DNA of 64,000 nucleotides from Mustela lutreola. Taxonomy: Eukaryota; Chordata; Mammalia; Carnivora; Mustelidae. Of this stretch, positions 1 to 58,600 are shown in pieces. Position 1 is the first letter of the stretch, and every line of letters begins with the position of its first letter. Both the position numbers and the translations under genes were made by a program. The stretch spans positions 15,275,001-15,339,000 of the forward strand of contig NC_081291.1 in assembly GCF_030435805.1 (NCBI RefSeq), in the 5' to 3' direction. The notes under the pieces are model-generated. The model was not told the origin of the DNA and searched no databases. It saw only the letters and a list, made by a program, of their open reading frames with translations.

Positions 1-1551
1 CTGGCCTGATGTGTGTATATGGGCCATTCTGCCTCCTGAGCCAGCAGCATGAGGCAGCTGTCTGTTTCATTCCTTTCACTCTAAGTCCAACCGAAGGGGC
101 CCTTGGGGAAAGGCCCTGCACTACTACTGCTCATTTGTGGAATTGGCTCCTAAAGAAGATTGTGAGTGAATAATCTCAGGAGGGTATCCCATGTATGATG
201 AAGTGGCCCCCTCATTACTCTGTGTTGCCCCCAGCCTCCCAGAAGGTGGGCTCTGGCACTGGGAATGACTGGCTCTGTCCAGGATAGGCCTCCCAGGGTA
301 TTCAGTGGTGAGGAAACTGAGGTGCCAGGTGCCCTGCCTGTGGACACAGACAGAGCCTGTGCCTGTGGACACAGGTGCCTTCAGTGTAGGTACACCACAG
401 GTATGAACTGAGATTCTCTGAGCCCATGGTGTATTCCTCCATGGGCCCCATGTTGGTAGACTGGATGCCTACTATCCTGTGTAGAACTGGCACTTTGGGA
501 ATTCTATTAGAGCCTGGCAGCTAAATTCTTTTTTGTCCTCTCACGAACTCTGGCTTGGCTTTTAAGACTGACTGAACTCTTGTTGCAGTTTTATTTCCTG
601 TGTCCTGCCTTGTTGGGACATCAAGGCTGGGCTCGGAGTGGCTCCTTTAAGAGCGAGTGCCTGTGTCCCAGACTCTGTTGTGGAATGCCAGCAGCCTCCC
701 TGCAGACAGACATCACTGTGCTGTCCTCTGTCCTGTCTCCGTGAGGGTTAACAACACTTCAGCTTGTTGTCTGGAACCGGTTCAGACTGGTTTTCTGGAA
801 AGTGCTTTGTCTCTCAGACTGAATCCTGGGAAGGGTCATGTGGAGCCCAGTGATGTCATGGGATCAAAAACTGACTCAGCTTTTTTTTTTTTTCTTCTTT
901 TCTTTAAATCAAGATATGTGTGTACTGCAGGTACAGGGTGCTGGCACAGTGACGAGCCAGTTCTTATTCCACTCAAAGTTTACCTTGCTGGCAGTCAAAG
1001 GGTTAAACGTGACCCCCACCTCTCACCCCCAGAGGTGAGCAGGGAATGAGGAGAATGAGGAGCCTGTCCCTCACTAAAAGAGAGAAAAAGGGTCAACCTG
1101 AGGCAGCGCTAGGCTGGATGTGGCATTGACCCTGCTCCTGGGACAGTGTGATTTCCCTTTGCCAGATTACAGACACCTCCAATCCAGGGCAGGTACTCAG
1201 AATCCCAAATGCAGGGAGTTCAGACCTAGAACAGTTTGCCTCTGTTTGTTTGTGAGTTTGGAGCACAGAGGATTCCCCCTCCTTCTGATAAGGAGCCACT
1301 TTCCATTGTTCTTGTCCAGGTCCCCAAAGGTCTCAACTCCCCAGATGCTCCACTGATCCTTCCTAGCCTTCCCCAGGCAGTGAAGAAAGGTCTTGGGCAT
1401 ACTTTGTGGGTTCCTGGATTTGTTGTGCCTACTTCCGCTAACAGCATGTGGCAAGGAAAACTCTCCAAGCTGACACTCTGAAAAAGTTTCTAAGAAGGTA
1501 GCAACTTGGTTGTGCCAAGTTTAAATGTCGTGTTTTCTCCTTCTCCCAAAG
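1..1551 (+). other. GATAD2A intron 1 (3' part)
   Basis: Non-coding. It has a possible minus-strand MIR scrap near 300-340 (GAGGAAACTGAGG). No other gene, RNA or repeat is recognised. Confidence 0.7.
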
Positions 1552-1557
1552 TTCAGA

Positions 1558-38523
<36,966 letters not shown>

Positions 38524-39944
38524 TGCGAGCCGGGCCCAGTGGAGAACAGGCTCCCTCCTCCCTCCCACCTGGCCCTGCCACCCTCCACTCGGGAAGACCT
38601 CGTACTCCCTGAGGAAACGAGTGAGCGAGCGCCGGCCCCGCTGCAGAAGCAAGGGCCCCGTTCTTGGCTGCAGAGTCTCGTCGCAGCTGAGGGGCTGCTT
38701 CACAGGTGGACGAGGAATATCACTGAGGGACCTTTCCCTTGGGCTTTTTTCCTTTCTTTGCCTTTAGTTTGCCCAACACCAGCAGAAAAGTGGACCTTGG
38801 GGGCTGGTTCTGCTTCCGGCCCTTTCTTTCAGCGCCCCCAACCCCTCCCCACTCCCCCACCCCCCGGCAGGGTGCACGGACGGCTCACCCTGGACACTGT
38901 GACACGCTCGGCGAGACCGGCGCCCGGGGCTTCTGAAGTCGAGCGGAGCGTTCTGTTTTGTTTTTGCTTTTCCCCATCTTAGCCTCCCAGTCTTTGACTG
39001 CCTTCCTTCATGGCAATCTTTAGGTTGACAGATTTTTTTTAAATCACCTCATGATGATGGAGTTTAAAGTAAACCGTGCAGACCTAGGGGTCCCTGCCGA
39101 GCACGGCCCCCACACCCCAGAGGGTGGGCCACTGACTGCCTAGCCCTCACTCTAGCGGAAGGCCTCTGCTGCTGCTCATCCCGGAGAACCTGGACCTCCC
39201 ACACTTAGCAGAAGAACAAACTGCAACCCAGACCCCAGCCAGAGAGCCTGGGATCCCAGAAGCCGCACGCCGCCAATAGAGGAGGGAGAGAGAATTGGCA
39301 GCAACACCCAGAGCCTGAGTGGGAAATTGAAGGGGTGGGCTATTGTGTTTTTTTGTTGTTGTGGTTTTATTTTATTAAATTTCTCCTTTACTTACTTATT
39401 TTGATGGACACCATCTTAAGCTGCCCTGGCCTATGCTTCTGTCAGGTGTGTCTGGTGGGGAAGTACCCCTGCCCTTCCAAGACTTCAGGGTTTTCATTTG
39501 GGTCTAGTTTAGAACTTTCCCTTAAAACAGGGCCATGCTGCCAGGGTTCGCCTTCAGACTGTTTTGGTTTTGGTTTTGGTTTTTTGTTTTGTTGTTTTGT
39601 TGTTGTTTTTTTTTTTTAACTCTTTCGACTCTACAGAAATGTCTTATGCAACGGATCAGGTCTGCTCTTATTTGTGTTTCATTTTGGTTTATCCAACTTC
39701 CTAAAAATCGGTTCCATGAGGATAGGCAGAAGCTGTCATGAGTGTGCTCTGCACAGGGCTGTCTCCGTGCAGGTGCGTGGGTGTCCTGTGTGCACGCACA
39801 CATGTTTGTTGACGTGGAGATGGGGTACTCTTGCTCCCCACTTCAGCCCCAGCCCTAGTTTTCCTATCCATGCAGTTAGGGACTTAATTTAAAATCCTTA
39901 TTTTGTAGGGCCTCCTTCTTCAAAACACACTGCTACAACATTCT

Positions 39945-39950
39945 AATAAA
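39945..39950 (+). terminator. GATAD2A: Proximal poly(A) signal of GATAD2A
   Basis: Canonical AATAAA in the 3' UTR, about 310 bases before the distal signal. It may be used as an alternative end. Confidence 0.5.
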
Positions 39951-40256
39951 GGCTCATTTAACCCCCTCTCTCATGTGTGAATATCCATGTTTAGCAACAT
40001 TTTGACCCGCGGTAGAAGACCTAGTTTTGCAACATTCTAATTTTTTGTTGTGTAAAACCCTGTATTTTAAATTGATTTTTGTTTTGAGTGCATAACTTAG
40101 AGGGGCTGGAGGAGGGGAGGGCAAGGAAGGGTGGCTTTCATTCCAAGATCCAGGGATTTGGGGGAAAGGAGGGAAATTGACATGGGGGTGTTTTACACCA
40201 AAAAATCAAGAGTATGCAAGCATTTCTATTTCTCACATTTTTCTGTGTGCCTGGCA

Positions 40257-40262
40257 AATAAA
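40257..40262 (+). terminator. GATAD2A: Distal poly(A) signal of GATAD2A
   Basis: Canonical AATAAA followed within 50 bases by GT- and T-rich sequence. It is the likely main 3' end of the gene. Confidence 0.75.
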
Positions 40263-41680
40263 TACTTGTCTTATACTATCCTGAGCTGTTAGCCCTCTTT
40301 GTTCAATGATGTGGGCCAGATTTTCCAAATCCTTCAAGAAGGAGCACCTAGGCTGGCCACTTCTATGGGCAAACAGACGTCCGTTCTATGCAGTAACTTG
40401 GGATCAGGTGTCCAGGCAAGAGTCACCTCTGCACTGGAGGGGTGTGCCAGGATTGTCACGCCCCAGCTGGGGTTGAATGGGTCTATGACTCATGGGCCCA
40501 AGCTGAACTGTGCTGCACAGGTTGACCCTCAACCTCAGCCCATTAGAACCTCGCTCATCTCTGTGCTCAGGAACCCACCTCCACTCAACCTTTCCTGGCT
40601 GGACTTCTACCGGCCCCTGAGCTGTTAAGTGGGCCTCATGAATTCAGACAAACTCGACCACCATAGGTGGAGGATGGGGCTACTGGCCCTGGCTCTCCTC
40701 CTCCAGCCCAGGGTCCCTGGGAATAATCCCATCAGGGACCACTTACTGTGACATGTAACTTTTTTTAAAGGAGAGAAGAACGTGAGATGCCTTAATCTTT
40801 TGTTCATTTCTACTGTATCAAAACTCTTACCCCCTCCCTTTTTTTTTTTCTTTTGTTTCCCCCTTCGCAGTATAACTTCTCTGATAAGCCCCAAATGAGT
40901 AGTTCTTTGATGAGGTTTATGATGTTGCAGGAAAGGCATATTAAATACCTCTCTGCATGTGGGGTTTAGACATTAGGAAACCGATAGTAACGTTGAGTGT
41001 TCTCCCAGCAGCAAAGCCTGTCAGAAATGGTCACAGTGCTGGGGTCCTGGTCTCCCCCACCCCCACTGCAGGAGCCTCAGGACTGAAAGGACTTGGTTCT
41101 TACAAGCAGTGACAATGTGGGAGGATGATGATGGTCCCAAGTTACCTGTGACATGAACTCTGGCAACTGGAAACTGTTCAAGATGATAGTCACTCAAGGG
41201 TGAAGGGCTGCATGTTTGAAGTGGCTGTCATACATGTAAACATGAGTGTTCATGTAGATACATGTGTGTCCACTTGGAGCCTCCCATTGCTCTGGCCATC
41301 CTACCCATGTCACTGGGTCCCCAGTGTCCCAACTATGATGTTGGGACCCTCACCTTTGAGAAGGCCAACAGTGGCCCTCCCAGGGGTAACCTCTACTCCT
41401 GTTTGTACCCTAAGACCTTTATGAAGCAAACTTGGCCCCAGTGCAGAGGGAATGAAAGCCAACTGAGTACAGCTGCGCTGGGTGTTGTGGTTCCTGTGTC
41501 TCACACGTCATTTTCCTATGGACAGAAAGACATGGGGAGGAGTTTTCTATATAAATACTCTCATCACAGGGGTGTAAATCATGGAAAAGACAGTCGTTGC
41601 TGCTGCTGCACCATTGGGTTTTTATTTGATGCCGAGTTATGCTGCACATGATGGTTGCCTAAAGAACTTGGACTGAGCTT

Positions 41681-41706
41681 TTTTTTTTTTTTTTTTTTTT
41701 TTTTTA
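41681..41706 (+). repeat. Orphan poly(T) tract
   Basis: About 26 T residues followed by AAGGACAGC, with no CAN SINE body on either side. Confidence 0.6.
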
Positions 41707-42944
41707 AGGACAGCTAAAGTTTTATAATCCTTAATGAAAGTGTAATAGAAAGTTACACTAGTGCAGGGTATTTGGAAGGTGGGGGTTTGCGGGATGGGTG
41801 GGTGGGGAGGTTGTCACTTGTATTTATTGTGACTCTAAATCTTTGATAATAAATGTAAAAGGTTGACCACCAAACCAGAATAGAAGTTCCAATAAACAAG
41901 AGGCTGGAATCAATGGCTATACTTGTGTCATGAGGAAGTTTTAGAATCTGACAGAAAATAAAGAAATGGACAACATATTGGGTGTATATTTCTTTTGTCC
42001 CCTCAGCCCTGCTTTTCCTGCACTTATTTTTGTCCCAGCTTTGGGACAGTTTGGAGACTGGGGAAGGTGTAGCAGGGTGACCCCTTGTTTCCCCATTAAT
42101 GAGGAAGACATTGTTAAGACATTCCTGCTTCCAGCCTGGGGGTTGATGGTCCTCTCTAACCACCACACCTAACTATGTTTCACAAGGCACAGAACTGACA
42201 GAAGACGTTACAGAAATTAAACCCAAAACTGTCCCAGTCTACCTGTGAAACATCCTGACTGGTGCCCCATGCCCCACCACTGGCTGTGAGAAGCACACTT
42301 CTGGGGCTCCAAATTCAGCCCTCAAGTGAGTTTTCACTGGGTTAGGCACAGGTTCCTCCACTGACCCACTGACTCAACAGGGGTGAGTGTCAAGCAGCTT
42401 CTCCAGCCAACAAATGGGACAACTGCCTCAATCCTTGAGGCCTTGTCCCCTCTGAACCGATCAACAGGTCTATGGCCATGGGGTAGGAAAAGACCCAGGC
42501 CCCATTGCTCATACACATTAATCTACAGATGAAAAAGGCACATACCATACCCAAGGCACTAGGATTCCTTGTGACAAGAGCTAGGAGGGAAAGAACAGAG
42601 TGTCAGGGAAGAGATGACTTAAACCAAGTCTGGAATAAAGAAACTGGTAAGTGGTGCAGGTAATGGCAACAGCCAGTGCAAAGGCTCAGAGGTAAGACCA
42701 AACTTGTCGGGTCAAGGACAAGGCAGGCAGTGTGGTTGGGCCACAGGAAAAAGGGTTGAGGATGTGGGTTTCATTCTGAGTGTAGTGGGAGCCTCAAGAA
42801 GGTTCAGGGTGTGGTCTTTCAATGAACCACATAGCCTCTCCCTACAACCTGAAAGATAAGATTCCTGCCTCCATTTTCCAGGTGCAGAGTCTACAGAATG
42901 GTCCAGACCAGAAGAGGCATCCTCCTTAGTGTAAACCTGAGGGG

Positions 42945-43060
42945 TTGGGTTTTCTTTCTTGGCTCAGATGTGAACCAGCCAGGACAGGAGACTAGTCACT
43001 TCCCCTCTCTTAGCCTCAGTTTCCTCATCTGCCTATTCAAAAGCGGTTAGGGAAGAGCTG
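42945..43060 (+). mobile_element. MIR fragment
   Basis: CACTTCCCCTCTCTTAGCCT leads into CAGTTTCCTCATCTGCC. Confidence 0.6.
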
Positions 43061-43439
43061 ACATTTACTCCCCAGGGCACCTGAGAACACAAAGGGTGAG
43101 TGAGCAGGAGTGGGGAGTTACCAGACACACAAGATGACCAGCCTCCTCAGAGACTGTGTGGGGCAACGACATGGGTAGAATTAGGGCTTAGAGAGACATC
43201 GTCAGTGCACCCCAAGTGAGAGCTGCTGTCATCAAACCCACTAACTTCATTGCAACAAAATAATCCCCAATTTCCCCCAGGACCTGTGGGTCCCCTCTCC
43301 AGACATACACTTACCTCTCCACCTCTTCTTCCTCCCTATCCACTCCCACCGTAGGACTTTTTGTGGCATTCTCCCAACACACCAGCTCCAGTGTATCTTG
43401 GGAACACTCAGAACTTGTTCCTTCTGCTGTTTCCAGTGT

Positions 43440-43680
43440 GTGATTCTCTCAGGGTTAAGCTCAAATGTCTGTTTCCGTCCTTCCTTGGTCACCTGCCCCT
43501 CCCCTCACCCAGCATTTAGCACAAATTACAAGTCTTTTCTTTCCATGCTATTGATTTTTACTTGACTTTTCACTGGCGTCCTCACTGAGGTAAGGAATAG
43601 ATCCAAGCCTCACTGTGGAGTCCCAGAGCTTGGCACACAGTAGGCACTCAATAAACGCATGAATGAAGAGAGGACTGAAG
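43440..43680 (+). mobile_element. L2 3' end
   Basis: AAGCTCAAATGTCTG near the start and GGCACACAGTAGGCACTCAA followed by TAAACGCATGAATGAA match L2 3' ends. Confidence 0.65.
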
Positions 43681-43789
43681 TAACCATCTTGTCCAGCAGA
43701 CTCCTGACCCCACTCTTTTGACTCTCACCCGCTAGACAACTTCTTTACCAAGGAAGGGCCCTTATTAAGGAGAGTTTCCACCACCTCCC

Positions 43790-43890
43790 CACCCCACTCC
43801 AGCCATATCTAGTTTCAAATTTCAGATGTGTTCTTGGGCAAGTGTCACTTGTGTGAGCCTCAATTTCCTCATCTATAAACTCAGTTTCTG
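43790..43890 (+). mobile_element. MIR fragment
   Basis: TTCTTGGGCAAGTGTCACTT and CTCAATTTCCTCATCTATAA fit the MIR core. Confidence 0.6.
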
Positions 43891-44200
43891 TTGAGACAGC
43901 TCCCTCCCCTTGTCCCCAACTCTGTTCCATTCTTAAACACGGGGATGGTGCTGGGATCCTTGCTCCCAGCCCTGCATCTCTATTCCCAGGGCCATCACGA
44001 CCCTTTGAGTTCTTTTGAGACTGGAGAACCCAAAAGTCTAGTCTGAATCCTCCCAATTCCTTTTCGAGACCTAGAGCTAGAACCTCAACAAGTCTTTCTC
44101 TACAATGAGGCGCCACGCCTGACTTCCGCTGGGGGATAACCTCCCACCCCTACTTGGTAAAAGGGGGCCATTGGTGGAGGCAGGTGTGAGGAAGAGCGAG

Positions 44201-44206
44201 TTTATT
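44201..44206 (-). terminator. TSSK6: Poly(A) signal of TSSK6
   Basis: TTTATT on the plus strand is AATAAA on the minus strand, about 430 bases after the stop. It implies a 3' UTR of about 44185-44636. Confidence 0.65.
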
Positions 44207-44522
44207 GCAAGTTCCAAGGAGGAAGCGCTCGGACCGTGCCTTCCCCACCAGCATGAGCGGGTGACTAGAGAAGGACGCCCTCCACACGCGTCCACTCCCT
44301 GGCAGCTCCTCCAAGTATCCACCGCCTGCCCACAGCCATCGCTCATTCCGCGCTGACGCAACGCTTCCATTTCTTCTCGTCCCTTCCCCTCCCGAGGCCT
44401 TCTCTTGGGAAACAGAGGAAGCGCTTGCGCCCTCCTGCTCTCGGGATCTTGGGGAGAGGAGCTAGATTCTAAACAGGGGCGACTATGGCCCCAGCCATCC
44501 AGAGTCAGGAAAAAGGGGGAAG

Positions 44523-44630
44523 TGCGCGTGCGCAGTGGCGCGTGTCGGCTTCGCGAGAGTACGGAAGCGCGCTTCGCGCGCATGCACTGCGCTTGCGCAG
44601 TGCTCGGGGCGGCGGGAATGGCGGGAACCC
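44523..44630. promoter_or_regulatory. Promoter-like motif cluster in the TSSK6 3' UTR
   Basis: A CpG-dense block holds NRF1-like sites (TGCGCGTGCGCA at 44523, CTGCGCTTGCGCAG at 44588), a TCGCGAGA element (44551), an ETS-like CGGAAG (44562) and two GCGGGAA/C E2F-like sites (about 44611-44627). It ends seven bases before the TSSK6 stop codon. Such clusters mark housekeeping promoters, but no gene start is recognised here. Confidence 0.45.
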
Positions 44631-44636
44631 CGGCTT

Positions 44637-46246
<1,610 letters not shown>

Positions 46247-46303
46247 ATGGCGACGGCCTCCGGACGTAACTTCCGCCCGCGGCCGGAAGTTGGGGTCCTG
46301 TGA
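46247..46303 (+). other. Upstream ORF before NDUFA13
   Basis: An 18-codon frame, [18 protein letters not shown], starts with an ATG in strong context (A at -3, G at +4). Its TGA ends two bases before the NDUFA13 ATG, in a different frame. It is relevant only if transcription starts upstream of 46247. The first bases, ATGGCGAC, also resemble a YY1 site. Confidence 0.4.
46268..46291. promoter_or_regulatory. Paired ETS/GABP sites at the NDUFA13 start
   Basis: ACTTCCG (46269-46275) and CCGGAAGT (46283-46290) form an inverted pair. GABP (NRF-2) sites of this kind are typical of nuclear genes for respiratory-chain subunits, which fits NDUFA13. Confidence 0.6.
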
Positions 46304-46305
46304 GC

Positions 46306-55042
<8,737 letters not shown>

Positions 55043-55094
55043 GGGGCCGCTCCCCTTGGACCCCTTGGACCCCAGCACCCTCCCCACTGGAAAG

Positions 55095-55100
55095 AATAAA
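55095..55100 (+). terminator. NDUFA13: Poly(A) signal of NDUFA13
   Basis: AATAAA 53 bases after the stop, giving a very short 3' UTR. YJEFN3 begins less than 500 bp further on. Confidence 0.8.
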
Positions 55101-55109
55101 TGCTCTGGA

Positions 55110-55430
55110 GACCTGCCTGCCTATGTCCCAGCGACTGAGTTTACTGGCGAGTGGGGCCCTATTGGGTTACACATGGCCTGGGGACACAGGGTTTAAACCT
55201 GGGGACTCTGCAGAAGTTGCCAGGTGGGCTGGCCCCCCAACCCCGCACCCTGGGCACATCAGTGAGTGGGGGACCTAAAGAGCAGAGCATGGGACGGAGG
55301 GGCGCCAGAGGCGAGGCCCCTTGCTCCCAGGCCGGGACCCCATTTCAGGGGTCCCTGTCTGTCCAGACTTCGTTTCCCTCCATTCCCAAGGCAGCTCCAC
55401 TCCTGGCACAAAAGGGTTAAGTCAGCCTGC
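55110..55430. other. Gap between NDUFA13 and YJEFN3
   Basis: Unique sequence between the NDUFA13 poly(A) signal and the YJEFN3 promoter block; no feature recognised. Confidence 0.6.
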
Positions 55431-55437
55431 GCCTGCC

Positions 55438-55582
55438 AGCCAATGGCCGCGCGCAGCGCCTTCGCGGCGCCGCCTGATTGGCGGATGCACGGGGTGGGCG
55501 GGGAGGAGGCCCCGTCCCCTGGGTTGCTCTTAAAAGGCTGTGGCTGTGGCCACGGGGCTCCACGCACTAGCTCACCTTGGCC
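55438..55582 (+). promoter_or_regulatory. YJEFN3 core promoter
   Basis: A GC-rich block contains CCAAT (55440-55444), an inverted copy ATTGG (55477-55481) and a TATA-like TTAAAAGG (55530-55537) about 45 bases before the start codon. Together they predict initiation near 55555-55565. Confidence 0.55.
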
Positions 55583-55641
55583 ATGAGCAGCGCGGCCCGC
55601 CCGGATCCAGCGGAGGCGCCCGAGGAGCGGCGTTTCCTCAG
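55583..55641 (+). CDS. YJEFN3: YJEFN3 exon 1 (coding part)
   Basis: It encodes [19 protein letters not shown] and two bases of Ser20. The donor is CAG|GTCAGC and the start codon lies in a CpG-rich promoter block. Confidence 0.88.
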
Positions 55642-58600
55642 GTCAGCCAGGGATGGGGATGCCAAATACCGTGCATGGCAGGGATGCAGCCTGGAGCCAG
55701 GGGCATCGTGGGCAGGGTATGGCTGGGAGGGGGGTCTCACGGGCTGGATGGATCAGAGGCAGGGGCATTGCGGTCAGGAGGGGGCCTGGGGGTCTCCAAG
55801 GCCCACCCCTTTTGCTGGAGAGAGGAAGCCTCCAGCCCACTGCTGCCAACGCCTCCTAAGCTTGTTGCCAGGGCAACTGCATCTGCCTCAGGCTCACCCC
55901 TAAGTGAATCATTCAGCAGCACTGCTAGAAGCTCTCCCGTCACCCCTCAACTCAGTCCAGGCCCACCACTCCTTTCCATCCGTCCTGGGGACTCGGGAGC
56001 ACCCACCCTTCCTTCCCGAGCTGGGAAGAGCTGAGGTCTTATCTCCTCAAACGTTCACACCCCTCCTGGTGGCCCACCTGCTACTGTCTCCTGGACCAGA
56101 GAAGGAAACTGAGGCCTGGGGACGGAAACCACTGCCTGAGCCAAGGCTAGGGAGATTTTTGAACGCATGGGCCACTTAATCGGTAGTTTGCTTGGATGTG
56201 GGGTCTCTAGCTGGCAGCTGTGGCTGTGTCTCTCACCTCATCCTGAGTTATGTTGTGATCTGGGACCCCAAGCAGGGCTGTGGACCTCAGTGTAAACCAC
56301 TGACAGCGCATTCATCTGACATCCCCTTGTCTGTCCTCCTGTGCCCACTCTCCACTCAGGCCCTCAGGGCAGATCTTGTCCAGTGACTGGCTGATATCCA
56401 GATTGAGCCTGTAGACCCAGCACGTCCTAGACAGAAGGAAGCTGGAGCTGTGATTTCACCTGGCATGGGGGATGGCGGTGCCAGTTGTGCAGGGTCTCAA
56501 AGGCCAACTAAGGAGTGTTGCGGCACTGTGGGGTGGGTAGGAGTGGAACATGGAGAGCAAGGGGAGAGGAGACAGGTTAGAAACATAATGGGTGCGTAGG
56601 TGTAGTGAGGAATTTGAATATTCCCTGAATATTAGGGAGCCAAAAGCAGGTTTGAGGCAAGTGGTGATGTGATGGTGTTTAGGTTTTCAAAGCCCCCGTG
56701 GCTCTTGTATTGAGGAGTTCGGAGGCCAGGAGACTTCTGTAGGCAGCCAGGTGAGCAGTGGTGGTGGGCTGGTGGGCAGAGGCCTGAAGATGGAGAAGCA
56801 GATGGAGCCAAGAGAGCAGGGAGGGTCTGCCATGGGCAACCTGGCCCCAGGGCTTCACCTCCAAAAGAGCTCACTCCTGGATGCATTTTGGGAGAACAGG
56901 CCCAGTTCCTTTGAAAGCAAGTCACCTTCTTTGTGCTCTGCGGGAAATCCTTACAGTTCCTTTCATCTGGGGACTGACATCAGGAGAATGAAGAGGCACT
57001 TCATAACCAAGCCCCCCACCTCTGGCCAGTCCCACAGTGGCCTTGCCCTGGCCCCCTCCCCAGACTTGCCCTAATTCCCACTCACACCCCACCCAGGGCT
57101 GCCAGCGTCCCCACCCCCAGGCTCCTCGCCTGGACCATCCTCCCCATTATCACTCTAATGACCAGTTAGGCAGGAAGATAATGTTCCAAGTGGTGGCCTG
57201 AGGCCAAAGCTTCGGGACAGAGGAAGAAGAGGAATGGGTAGTGCTCCCACCATTCTCATCTTCCCTCACCTTCCTGTGGGGGCAGCAGGCAGAGCTGTCA
57301 CGCACGAAGGTGGAGGAATGAGCCACATTTCCAAACACACCTTCTCCAATGTTCTTTCCTGGGAGCTGGGCCAGCCTGCTCTTCATCTGACCCACCATCC
57401 TTTCCCATAACTGGTCTCCCAACCTTATCTGAAGTCCGGTGGGGCTGAATCTGGCTCTGGTGGGCTGGGGTGACTCAGGGCTTGTGTCCTTCCTGTCCTA
57501 AGCCTCAATCCCCCGCATGTGCACGGGCCCCCAAAGTGTCTTTCTGACCCAGTTTCTTAGTTTCCCTTGCTTGGCTCCAGCCACTCTGGCCTCACTTCTG
57601 TCCCTTCCATCTGCCAAGCTCATTCCCACTACAGGGCCTTGGCCCTCACTGTTCTTGCATGTGAGTTACCTCCCATAGTGCTCCAGGCCACCTCCTCCAG
57701 GAAGCCCACCCCGAGTCCCCCTCCTGCAGCAGTCTTCATTCCTTACCTATGCCCTTCCCACTGCCTGGCCTGATCAGGCTGCAAAATTGGCGGGAATGTT
57801 GTGGTCTCCTGCTCACAGAATTGAAGGAACCTAAAGATTCATCCCAAGAAAACCTCTGCTATCTGTAGGTCTGCCTCTGCTTCTTTGCCCAGCACCCTGT
57901 ATGGCTCTAGAAACAGACACCAAGGGTAGAAGTGTGCTTTCTCACTTGCTTCCTGCAGGACCCTGGGCAAGCCACTTGGCTTCTCTGAGTGGTTGAATAT
58001 TTTCCAAGCCTATTACTGCTCTTGCTGCTACTACTACTACTACGGCCTGCTGGGCTAGGGGTAGATGCTCTTCCCCAGCAGGAAAGAGTCCCGCTAGGGG
58101 AAGCCGGCATCAGGCCATAAACCCTGCCCAGCTCTCCCAACCCCTGATTCTGGAGTGAGGACCATTTCCACTCTTCAATGACAGGTCTCTCTGCAGCCAC
58201 TATGTCCATGCCCTTTGGAAGACCCCTAAGCCAGGGCTAGCTTGGTCCTTGCTCTTGAAGAGTCCAACACTTGGCTGTCATTATCTTAAAATTCTTAAGT
58301 AATGGGATCCGTGTTTGCATTTTGAAACGGGCCTTGAAAATTATCTAGCCTACCTGGTCTTCACTTTTGCCAGAGAAAGCAAAATTCAGATGTGACAGAT
58401 TCCAGTCACTTAGGGAGTTGATGGCAGACCTTCACCTCCAATGAGGAAGCCCCATCTCTCTGGCCACAGTTATTGAAGGGTCACCAATAGGTCTGATAGC
58501 TGGGGGCTCCCCATCCCCCCTCCCTAAGTGAGCCATCTAACTCCACCTCCCTCAGGCACCTCGTCCCCCAGCCCAGTCGGGCCCCTCCAGTATTCTGGAG

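Larger units (their letters stand above)
38524..40280 (+). other. GATAD2A: GATAD2A 3' untranslated region
   Basis: This is about 1.75 kb between the stop and the distal poly(A) signal. It is GC-rich at first, then U-rich, with a (GTTTT)n-like run at about 39565-39617. No ORF with coding character is seen. The end point is inferred from the AATAAA at 40257. Confidence 0.8.
40281..44184. other. Intergenic region between GATAD2A and TSSK6
   Basis: The genes are convergent here. I see one orphan poly(T) tract, one L2 and two MIR copies, and no gene-like structure. Confidence 0.65.
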
